A DNA stretch of 10,714 nucleotides, from the NCBI GenBank assembly GCA_017645985.1, contig JAGCNK010000132.1, positions 1-10,714 on the forward strand, written 5' to 3'. This document shows positions 1 to 6,725 of the stretch, piece after piece. A program made the position numbers and the translations under genes. The notes beneath the pieces are model-generated. The model ran no database searches. It was not told where the DNA came from and was given only the letters and a program-made list of their open reading frames with translations. The stretch is from Bacteroidales bacterium. Lineage in GTDB: Bacteria > Bacteroidota > Bacteroidia > Bacteroidales > UBA3824. Position 1 is the first letter of the stretch, and the number at the start of each line of letters is the position of its first letter.

Positions 1-25
1 ATTGTCTAACCACATTCTTGGATAA
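1..25 (+). CDS. etfB: Possible 3' end of etfB (electron transfer flavoprotein beta subunit), partial
   Basis: Reading from base 2 gives the short tail LSNHILG followed by TAA at 23-25, only 8 bases before the etfA start. The identity is inferred almost entirely from context: etfB normally sits directly upstream of etfA in bacteria, and the spacing fits an operon. Seven residues are too few to recognise a family. The frame beginning at base 1 also ends quickly (TAA at 7-9), so another gene end is possible. Confidence 0.4.
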
Positions 26-33
26 TACTCAAA

Positions 34-1086
34 ATGAACAACTTATTTGTATTTTGCGAAACAGAGAACGGCGTTGTGGCAGACGTCAGCCTCGAACTGC
101 TTTCAAAAGGCAAGAAACTCGCACAGACACTTGGCTGCAAACTCGAAGCCATTGCCGTTGACTACAACCTTTATAATATAGGACGACAGATTTTTAAATA
201 CGGCGTTGATGTAATTCACATTGCCGACGACCGCAAACTCGCTCCCTATCAGACACTTCCCACACAGAAAATCATCTGCGACCTTGTAAAACAAGAACAG
301 CCGCAGATTATGCTCTTCGGTGCTACAAGCATAGGTCGCGACCTTGCTCCCCGTGTTGCAAGCGCTCTCCGCTGCGGTCTTACAGCCGACTGCACAAGCC
401 TCGAAATCGGCGACCACGAAGAGAAGAAAACCGTTAAAGAAGACAACGGCGAAATCAAGCAGATTGTAACTCCCTACAAGGATTTACTTTACCAGATCCG
501 TCCCGCATTCGGTGGCAACATCATCGCCACAATTCTCAACCTCCACACACGTCCTCAGATGGCTACTGTCCGCGAAGGTGTGATGAAAAAAGAGGTGTTC
601 GACGAGAACTACAAAGGCGAAATCAAGAAAATCGACTGGCAGAAATCTGTTACAGATTTAGACTTTGCCGTTGAGATAATCTCGCGCCATATCGAGAAAT
701 CGAAAATCAACCTCAAAGCCGCTCCTGTGATTGTAGCAGGTGGCTACGGCGTAGGTTCAAAAGAGAACTTCCAGCTTCTCCACGAACTTGCCGACGTGCT
801 TGGCGGTCAGGTGGGCGCATCTCGTGCAGCCGTTGACGCAGGATTCTGCGAGCATGAGCGTCAGATTGGTCAGACAGGCGTTACCGTACGTCCCAAGCTC
901 TACATCGCTTGCGGTATCAGCGGACAGGTTCAGCACCGCGCCGGTATGCAGGAGTCATCGATTATTGTTTCAATCAATACCGACGAAAACGCTCCTATCA
1001 ACGCCATTGCCGACTACGTTGTAACTGGCGACGTGGCAACTGTATTGCCCAAAATGATTAAATACTACAAAGCAAATTCTAAATAG
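34..1086 (+). CDS. etfA: Electron transfer flavoprotein subunit alpha (EtfA/FixB family)
   Basis: EtfA is the FAD-carrying subunit of the cytoplasmic EtfAB heterodimer, which accepts electrons from acyl-CoA dehydrogenases. The 350 residues match the family's usual length. The N-terminal alpha/beta domain (about 1-200) contains FGATSIGRDLAPRVA at 95-109 and the MATVR segment at 176-180. The C-terminal FAD-binding domain shows the family landmarks in order: GGYGVGS (236-242), GASRAAVDAG (261-270), QIGQTG (277-282), GISGQVQH (294-301) and INTDENAPI with ADY (314-328). The ATG at 34 precedes the typical Etf opening. The next gene, an acyl-CoA dehydrogenase, starts 7 bases after the stop, so electron donor and acceptor are encoded together. 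Whether this Etf is bifurcating cannot be decided without the EtfB sequence. Identity is secure. Confidence 0.96.
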   Translation: MNNLFVFCETENGVVADVSLELLSKGKKLAQTLGCKLEAIAVDYNLYNIGRQIFKYGVDVIHIADDRKLAPYQTLPTQKIICDLVKQEQPQIMLFGATSIGRDLAPRVASALRCGLTADCTSLEIGDHEEKKTVKEDNGEIKQIVTPYKDLLYQIRPAFGGNIIATILNLHTRPQMATVREGVMKKEVFDENYKGEIKKIDWQKSVTDLDFAVEIISRHIEKSKINLKAAPVIVAGGYGVGSKENFQLLHELADVLGGQVGASRAAVDAGFCEHERQIGQTGVTVRPKLYIACGISGQVQHRAGMQESSIIVSINTDENAPINAIADYVVTGDVATVLPKMIKYYKANSK

Positions 1087-1093
1087 GAACAAA

Positions 1094-2800
1094 ATGGCAA
1101 ATTTTTATAACGATAACGAAGATCTCAAGTTTCATCTCGGACATCCGTTGATGAAGCGCATCATCGACCTCAGGGAAGACAACGAATATTCCGACGCCGC
1201 CAAATACGACTACGCCCCCAAGAATTTTGAGGACGCTATGGACTCGGTGGAGAAGGTAATGGAGATATGCGGCGAAGTATGTGCCGACGTGATTGCACCC
1301 AACGCCGAAGCCAACGACCTCGAAGGTCACTCTATCGAAAACGACCATCTTAAATACAACCCCTACACCACAGCCGACTTCCAGGCACTCTTGAAAGCCG
1401 GTGCATGGGGTATCACAATGCCCCGCAAATCCGACGGCTTGAACATGCCCAACGTTCCCTACATTATGGTAGGCGAAATGGTGTCGCGTGCCGACGGCGG
1501 ATTTGCCAACTTCTGGGGATTGCAAGACTGTGCCGAAACCATCCTCGAATTTGCTTCGGAGGAAATCAAGGCAGAATACCTTCCCAAACTTGCCAAAGGC
1601 GCAACCCTCTCGATGGTGCTCACCGAACCCGATGCAGGCTCCGACTTGCAGGCTGTTCAACTCAAAGCCAAATACGACGAAGAATCGGGCATGTGGCTCT
1701 TGAACGGTGTTAAACGCTTTATTACCAATGGTGACGCCGACATTCAGTTGGTACTTGCCCGCAGTGTAGAAGGCACAACCGATGGACGTGGTCTTTCGCT
1801 CTTTGTTTACGACAAAGACAAACATTGCGAAATTGTACGCCGTGTAGAAAACAAATTCGGTATCCACGGTTCGCCCACTTGCGAAATGGTATTCAAAGAT
1901 GCTCCCGCAAAACTTATCGGCGACGAACGTCTCGGCCTTATCAAATACGTTATGAGCCTTATGTACGGCGCACGTCTCGGCGTAGGCGGACAGTCGGTAG
2001 GCATCTCTGAGGCAGCATATCGCGAGGCTCTCAAATATGCACACGAGCGCGAACAGTTTAAGAAACCCATCATTGAGTTCCCCGCTGTATATCAGCTTCT
2101 TGGCAATATGAACGCCAAAATCAAAGGTATGCGTTCGCTCCTTTACGAAACAGCACGTTTTGTAGATATGAGCAAGCTTCTCCAAGAGAAGAAAAAACTC
2201 GGCACTCTTCCCGCCGAACTCCGCAACGACCTCAAATATTTCTCTAAAATGGCCGACGCTTACACCCCGCTGTTGAAACTCTTCTCATCAGAATGGTGTA
2301 ACTCAATTTGTTACGATGCTCTCCAAATTCACGGAGGTTCGGGCTATATGAAAGATTTCCCCATCGAGCGTATGGTTCGCGACGCACGTATCACCACCAT
2401 CTACGAAGGTACATCGCAGTTGCAGGTAGTAGCCGCTATCAAAGGCGTTACCACAGGCGTATTTGCTGAGCGTATGGTAGAATACGACAAGATGTTAGAA
2501 GAATCGGGCAAGTTTGCCGCACAGAAAGCCAAACTTCTTGAACTCACGTCAGATTACAAGGCAGCCATCGAAAAAGTTACAGCTCTCAAAAATCAGGACT
2601 ACCTCGATTTCCAGGCTCGCAACCTCGTAGAAATGGCTGGTAACATCATCGTATCATACCTTCTCTTTACCGACGCCCTCCGTGGTGAACAGTTTGAGAA
2701 ACCCGCCAATGCATTCTTCAAACTTGCCTACGCCGACAACAAACAACGTAAAACCTACATCGACAACGGCGAAGAAAGCGATTTGGATAATTACAGATAG
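1094..2800 (+). CDS. Acyl-CoA dehydrogenase, long form with C-terminal extension
   Basis: This is an FAD-dependent acyl-CoA dehydrogenase that forms the 2,3-enoyl-CoA and would pass electrons to the Etf encoded just upstream. The three-part ACAD fold is visible: an N-terminal helical domain (about 35-170); the middle beta domain with signature LTEPDAGSD (176-184) and WLLNGVKRFITNG (201-213); and the C-terminal helical domain with YAHEREQFKKPI (315-326) and GGSGYMKDFPIERMVRDARI (414-433). E438 in IYEGTSQLQ lies where short/medium-chain dehydrogenases carry the catalytic base. At 568 residues it is far longer than the classic enzyme of about 380. Residues after about 455 form an extra helical region like the 'acyl-CoA dehydrogenase C-terminal-like' domain, and a helical insert lies near 350-385. 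Substrate chain length cannot be read from the sequence; a butyryl-CoA-type role is one possibility. A hairpin terminator follows the stop. Confidence 0.93.
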   Translation: MANFYNDNEDLKFHLGHPLMKRIIDLREDNEYSDAAKYDYAPKNFEDAMDSVEKVMEICGEVCADVIAPNAEANDLEGHSIENDHLKYNPYTTADFQALLKAGAWGITMPRKSDGLNMPNVPYIMVGEMVSRADGGFANFWGLQDCAETILEFASEEIKAEYLPKLAKGATLSMVLTEPDAGSDLQAVQLKAKYDEESGMWLLNGVKRFITNGDADIQLVLARSVEGTTDGRGLSLFVYDKDKHCEIVRRVENKFGIHGSPTCEMVFKDAPAKLIGDERLGLIKYVMSLMYGARLGVGGQSVGISEAAYREALKYAHEREQFKKPIIEFPAVYQLLGNMNAKIKGMRSLLYETARFVDMSKLLQEKKKLGTLPAELRNDLKYFSKMADAYTPLLKLFSSEWCNSICYDALQIHGGSGYMKDFPIERMVRDARITTIYEGTSQLQVVAAIKGVTTGVFAERMVEYDKMLEESGKFAAQKAKLLELTSDYKAAIEKVTALKNQDYLDFQARNLVEMAGNIIVSYLLFTDALRGEQFEKPANAFFKLAYADNKQRKTYIDNGEESDLDNYR

Positions 2801-2823
2801 GAATATTTATATTGATTAAATGT

Positions 2824-2859
2824 AGAGACGTGCCGTGGCGCGTCTCTTTTTTTGTTTTT
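2824..2859 (+). terminator. Intrinsic terminator after the etf/acyl-CoA dehydrogenase operon
   Basis: AGAGACG at 2824-2830 pairs with CGTCTCT at 2841-2847. The stem continues through a T-G wobble and two more G-C pairs, giving about 10 bp around the 4-base loop CGTG (2834-2837). T7 (2847-2853), a G and T5 follow directly. It lies 23 bases after the stop of the dehydrogenase gene and ahead of a separate promoter, so it fits rho-independent termination. The stem also resembles a dispersed palindromic repeat, as noted in the findings. Confidence 0.85.
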
Positions 2860-2925
2860 AATATTTTTAAGAAATCTACTTTGCCCTTTTCAAAAAAAAA
2901 TCTCCGCAATACAGAATTATTTTTT

Positions 2926-2933
2926 TACATTTG
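2926..2933 (+). promoter_or_regulatory. Bacteroides-type -7 promoter element for the envelope operon
   Basis: TACATTTG is an exact match to TAnnTTTG, the -7 element read by the primary sigma factor of Bacteroides. It lies in the AT-rich gap after the terminator, with an A9 tract at 2892-2900 upstream. No clear TTTG-type -33 element is found 19-21 bases upstream; TTTG at 2880-2883 is too distant. Transcription would begin near 2938-2941, leaving a leader of about 25 bases before the GTG at 2964. Confidence 0.65.
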
Positions 2934-2963
2934 CACCCGAAAAATATTTATAATGCATCAATA

Positions 2964-3785
2964 GTGGAAAACCGCAACAAGCTAATATATATCGACTCCG
3001 TAATCAAGAACTTCAATCCGAAGCTCCACAAGAGGTTGCCACGGTTTGTTATCCGCATGATTGAAAAGATCATCCGTCAGGACAAAATCAACCGCGTGCT
3101 TACACTTTACGGACATTTGGACGGACCGGAGTTTATCGAGGCGGTTTTCAAAGACTTCAACGTAGACATCATTAACCACGGCATCGAGAATGTGGAGAAA
3201 GGTCAGCGGATGATGTTCGTGGCAAACCACCCGCTCGGCGGACTTGACGGACTGGCTGTGATATACTCCATCTGCCGCAACTTCGGTCACTGCCGCGCCT
3301 TGGTCAACAACCTGCTGCTCTATATCGAGAGTCTCAAAAGCGTGTTCTGCGGCGTAAACGTGTACGGACACAACACTCCGGAGATATTCAAAAACGTACA
3401 GGCGCTCTACGACGACGAGAATGAGAACGTATGCGCATTTCCGGCTGGACTGGTGTCGCGACGTATCAACGGTGTAATCACCGACCTTCAGTGGAAAAAG
3501 AACTTTATCGACAAGGCTGTGGAGTATAACCTGCCGATAGTGCCTGTGTATGTCGACGCACAAAACAGCAGCTTTTTCTACTCGGTGGCAAACATACGCA
3601 AGAAACTGGGCATAAAGTTCAACTACGAGCTTGTGCTTCTGCCGGGCGAAGTGTTCAAATATCACGACAAACCAATCAACCTATATTACGGCGAACCGAT
3701 ACTGCCCTCTGTGCTGTCAGAGATAAAGGGTTCAGCCGAACGGACACAGTACGTACGAAAAATGACCTATATGCTGAAACCATAA
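2964..3785 (+). CDS. glsA: PlsC-like O-acyltransferase, probable glycine lipid O-acyltransferase GlsA
   Basis: This is a lysophospholipid-acyltransferase-like protein, probably the enzyme that esterifies a second fatty acid onto N-acyl-3-hydroxy-acyl glycine to make the glycine lipids of Bacteroidales. The assignment rests on the acyltransferase motifs and on the neighbouring GNAT N-acyltransferase gene. With the GTG start the protein has 273 residues. FVANHPLGGLDG at 85-96 is the catalytic block, with H89 and D95 separated by five residues instead of the usual four. FPAG at 159-162 is the likely substrate-phosphate-binding block, and PIVPVYVDA (191-199) matches the usual later beta-strand motif. 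No signal peptide or clear membrane helix is seen, so a peripheral inner-membrane protein is likely. I chose GTG 2964 because the open frame further upstream starts with a TTG inside the promoter element and no in-frame ATG occurs before codon 32. A general PlsC-family role remains possible. Confidence 0.8.
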   Translation: MENRNKLIYIDSVIKNFNPKLHKRLPRFVIRMIEKIIRQDKINRVLTLYGHLDGPEFIEAVFKDFNVDIINHGIENVEKGQRMMFVANHPLGGLDGLAVIYSICRNFGHCRALVNNLLLYIESLKSVFCGVNVYGHNTPEIFKNVQALYDDENENVCAFPAGLVSRRINGVITDLQWKKNFIDKAVEYNLPIVPVYVDAQNSSFFYSVANIRKKLGIKFNYELVLLPGEVFKYHDKPINLYYGEPILPSVLSEIKGSAERTQYVRKMTYMLKP

Positions 3786-3803
3786 CTAATCTTTTCAACA
3801 GAA

Positions 3804-4739
3804 ATGGAAGATATCATAGCACCCATCGACAAACAACTGCTGCTCAGCGAGCTAACCGACGAGCGTTTCGTCAGAGACACCAACTACGGCGGCAACAAGA
3901 TATACATCGTAAACGCGCACAACGCCCCCAACACAATGCGTGAGATAGGACGTCTGCGCGAACTCGCTTTCCGTCAGGCTGGCGGAGGCACGGGCAAATC
4001 ATGCGACATTGACGAGTGCGACACCCGCGAAATCCCCTACGAACAGCTCATTGTTTGGAGCGAAGAGATGGGCGAAATACTTGGCGGATACCGCTTTATC
4101 GACTGCTCGCTGCCCATCTACGACGAAAACGGCAAGCCCGAACTGTCCACAGCCGAGATTTTCAATTTTTCGGACACCTTTATTAATAAGTACCTGCCCA
4201 ACACTATCGAGCTGGGACGAAGCTTTGTGCAGCCCAAATTTCAGAGCCGCCAGTATTTCAAACAGGCCATTTACGCGTTAGACAACCTCTGGGACGGTCT
4301 CGGCGCTATCTATATGCTCAACAAAGACCATATCAAATATTTCTTTGGCAAGATGACAATGTACACGTCGTTTAACCAGACAGCCAGAGACTACCTGCTC
4401 GCATTCCTCAAGCTATATTTCAACGACCGCGACAACCTTGTTACCCCGATAGGCGAAATAAAACCCGCCCTCACCCCAGAACAGATAGCCGAGGCGTTCC
4501 CCAATAAGAACTACAAAGACGACTTCAAATGTCTCAACCGCATTGTGCGCGACCTTGGAGAGAACATTCCACCGATGTTCAACGCCTACATGAACCTGTC
4601 GTCCACAATGAAACTTTTCGGCACTGCCCCCAACCCCTACTTCGGCGACGTGGAAGAGACTGGAATACTCATCACCGTTGATGATGTTTACCAAGACAAA
4701 AAGGCAAGACACATCGATACATTTAAACCAAAGAACTAA
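3804..4739 (+). CDS. glsB: GNAT-fold N-acyltransferase ('hemolysin' family), probable GlsB
   Basis: This protein belongs to the OlsB/'putative hemolysin' acyltransferase group, which moves a 3-hydroxyacyl chain from acyl carrier protein to an amino acid. In Bacteroides the equivalent step is N-acylation of glycine, the first reaction of glycine lipid synthesis. Family features are IGRLRELAFRQAGGGTG (48-64), the acidic stretch DIDECD (68-73), a central GGYRFID strand (94-100), ELGRSFVQPKFQ (136-147) followed by LWDGLGAIY (162-170), and a C-terminal IPPMFNAYMNLS (255-266). The length of 311 residues is longer than the compact OlsB enzymes, with extra sequence after about 210. It starts 18 bases after the GlsA-like gene, so both steps would be made together. 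The acyl acceptor (glycine, ornithine or another) cannot be read from the sequence; glycine is inferred from the lineage. The 'hemolysin' label in databases is historical. Confidence 0.82.
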   Translation: MEDIIAPIDKQLLLSELTDERFVRDTNYGGNKIYIVNAHNAPNTMREIGRLRELAFRQAGGGTGKSCDIDECDTREIPYEQLIVWSEEMGEILGGYRFIDCSLPIYDENGKPELSTAEIFNFSDTFINKYLPNTIELGRSFVQPKFQSRQYFKQAIYALDNLWDGLGAIYMLNKDHIKYFFGKMTMYTSFNQTARDYLLAFLKLYFNDRDNLVTPIGEIKPALTPEQIAEAFPNKNYKDDFKCLNRIVRDLGENIPPMFNAYMNLSSTMKLFGTAPNPYFGDVEETGILITVDDVYQDKKARHIDTFKPKN

Positions 4740-4751
4740 AACATCCTAGCT

Positions 4752-6722
4752 ATGAAGAAGTTAGACATATTCACCATAAAGAGTTTCATCGGGCCGCTGA
4801 TAGCCACGTTTTTCATCTCGCTGTTTGTGCTGCTCATGCAATTCTTGTGGAAATATATCGACGAGCTTGTTGGCAAGGGTCTCGACACTTCGGTGATAGT
4901 GGAACTGCTGTTTTACGCATCCATCACCCTGATACCTATGGCTCTGCCGCTCGCCATACTTTTGGCATCAATTATGACCTTCGGCAACCTTGGCGAAAAG
5001 TTTGAGCTTACTGCCATCAAGGCGGCGGGCATATCGCTGCAGCGTGCAATGCGTCCCCTCATTATCATGAGCGTGCTGATAAGTCTCGGAGCGTTTATCA
5101 TTGCCAACGACATCATACCTATGGCAAGCCTCAAGATGCACACACTGCTTTGGAGCATCAAGCAGCAGCGCCCAGAAATGAACATCAAGCCGGGAATCTT
5201 CAACAACGACCTCGGCGAGGTAAGCATCCGCATCAGCAAGAAAGACCCCGTCACCAATATGATGTACAACTTCCGCATCTACGACCACCAGCTGGGCAAA
5301 GGCAACTATATGGTTACAATAGCCGACTCGGGCAGCGTAAAGATGACCGACGACAACCGTTACCTTATCCTCACGCTCTACAGCGGAGTCACTTACCAGG
5401 AAGACGAGGACAAGAGCAGCGAAACCGACAAGAAATACGCCCACCGTATCAACACGTTTGACCAGCAGACAATTATGCAGAGCATGGCGGGATTCGACTT
5501 TGACCGCTCCGACGAGAGCCTTTTCCGCAACAACTACCAAGTGATGAACCTCGTACAGCTGAAACACTCTGGCGACTCGCTTCAAAACGAATTTGAAAAC
5601 ATCGCATACGGTGTAAGCAACACGCTCAGCAACTCGTATTACCTCAAAAACGCTAAACACACACATCAGGCGTTCACCGACTCTATCAAGGCAGAGCTGG
5701 CCAAGCTCAACAACCACCCCAACGAGCAGCACATCATAGTGCACGACCTGGAGCGCAACCTCGACACACAGAACAACAAAGACTCGGCATACCTCCGTCA
5801 GGATTCAATCACCAAAGTGCTGATAGCACGCAACAAGGACAGCCTGAGAGAGATATTCTCCGTACCGCCCGAAGATATCAAGGTGATAATCAACCTCGAC
5901 AGCCTGCTGCAGACACTTCCCGACGACAAGTACAAGCAGGTGAAAAACAAGACCAAGGAGTTTGCCAACGAAGCCCGCACATTCGTATCGCGCAATGCCG
6001 AAGAGATACAGTCAAAGCAGAAAACAATGTCGAAATTCAGAAACGCATGGCATCAGAAAATCACCCTCTCGATAGCCTGCCTGATATTCTTCTTCATTGG
6101 CGCACCTCTGGGAGCCATCATCCGCAAGGGCGGTTTCGGACTTCCCATCGTGGTGTCGGTGCTTGTGTTCATCATCTACTACATCATCTCCACCGCCGGA
6201 ATGAAGATGTCGCGCGAAGGCATCTGGCAGCCCTGGCAGGGAATGTGGCTCAGCACCATAGTGATACTTCCCTTGGGAGTGTTCCTCACATACAAGGCCA
6301 CCGTTGACGCCCAGCTGTTCAACAAAGAGGCTTGGCAGATGGCTTGGAACAAGGTTGCAGGATTCTTCAAGGTATTTGGAAAACTCAAAGACACCGGCAG
6401 CAACACCGACCATCATCCGGTACGCTCTTACTGTCTCAACATAGGACTGATAGCTGCCGCAATAGCACTGGCATTCGCATTCACCCCCACCAAAAACGCA
6501 TCGTTCATATTCGGCGGACTGGCGTTAATATTGGCGGCTATAACATTCGTAATCAATAAGAAACTGGGATTCAAACACAAGTTTGTTATCATCACGGCAG
6601 TTTTGGCTATAGCGGGAATCACAATAGCTGCGGTCACTTACAAGAAAAAAGCCAAGCGAGCAGCATCAAAACCGCAGACCGAGACCACTACTACCGCACC
6701 CACAACACATATTATTCTGTAA
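4752..6722 (+). CDS. LptF/LptG (YjgP/YjgQ) family LPS export permease with extended C-terminus
   Basis: This is an inner-membrane subunit of the LPS transporter, which with LptB2 and its partner permease extracts lipopolysaccharide and passes it to the periplasmic Lpt bridge. Hydrophobic segments lie at about 9-34, 49-75 and 102-124. A large periplasmic part (about 125-435) follows, then segments at 436-455, 462-484 and 497-514, which is the usual six-helix LptF/G layout. SIMTFGNLGEKFELTAIKAAG (73-93) is the cytoplasmic coupling region, APLGAIIRKGGFG (451-463) the conserved C-terminal motif. At 656 residues it is much longer than the roughly 360 of E. coli LptF or LptG. The excess is a hydrophilic, helix-prone insert (about 215-430) and a C-terminal addition with three more hydrophobic segments (about 561-578, 583-601, 611-629) and a Thr-rich tail. 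LptF versus LptG cannot be decided. It starts 12 bases after the GlsB-like gene. Confidence 0.9.
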   Translation: MKKLDIFTIKSFIGPLIATFFISLFVLLMQFLWKYIDELVGKGLDTSVIVELLFYASITLIPMALPLAILLASIMTFGNLGEKFELTAIKAAGISLQRAMRPLIIMSVLISLGAFIIANDIIPMASLKMHTLLWSIKQQRPEMNIKPGIFNNDLGEVSIRISKKDPVTNMMYNFRIYDHQLGKGNYMVTIADSGSVKMTDDNRYLILTLYSGVTYQEDEDKSSETDKKYAHRINTFDQQTIMQSMAGFDFDRSDESLFRNNYQVMNLVQLKHSGDSLQNEFENIAYGVSNTLSNSYYLKNAKHTHQAFTDSIKAELAKLNNHPNEQHIIVHDLERNLDTQNNKDSAYLRQDSITKVLIARNKDSLREIFSVPPEDIKVIINLDSLLQTLPDDKYKQVKNKTKEFANEARTFVSRNAEEIQSKQKTMSKFRNAWHQKITLSIACLIFFFIGAPLGAIIRKGGFGLPIVVSVLVFIIYYIISTAGMKMSREGIWQPWQGMWLSTIVILPLGVFLTYKATVDAQLFNKEAWQMAWNKVAGFFKVFGKLKDTGSNTDHHPVRSYCLNIGLIAAAIALAFAFTPTKNASFIFGGLALILAAITFVINKKLGFKHKFVIITAVLAIAGITIAAVTYKKKAKRAASKPQTETTTTAPTTHIIL

Positions 6723-6725
6723 AAA

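Noticed and set aside
1079..2185. 368-codon open frame on the minus strand opposite the acyl-CoA dehydrogenase
   Set aside because: It is in codon register with the sense gene and rich in Val, His, Phe and Cys. It stays open because the sense gene avoids TTA, CTA and TCA codons. The sense product is an unmistakable enzyme.
2931..2963. N-terminal extension of the glsA-like gene from TTG 2931
   Set aside because: The TTG overlaps the -7 promoter element, so this segment is probably not transcribed.
2801..2963. Possible small gene, RNA or riboswitch in the gap before glsA
   Set aside because: The 163 bases hold the terminator, an A/T-rich stretch and the -7 element; no further stable structure or credible reading frame was seen.
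3804..4739. Annotation of the GNAT-like gene as a hemolysin
   Set aside because: The name is a historical database label for this family; no toxin feature, signal peptide or membrane-lytic segment is seen.
4968..5744. 258-codon minus-strand frame opposite the LptF/G gene (similar ones at 2982-3665, 7122-7724 and 8544-9113)
   Set aside because: All are opposite well-supported plus-strand genes and in register with them, with the same Val-rich composition expected from antisense GAC and AAC codons. None shows a recognisable domain.
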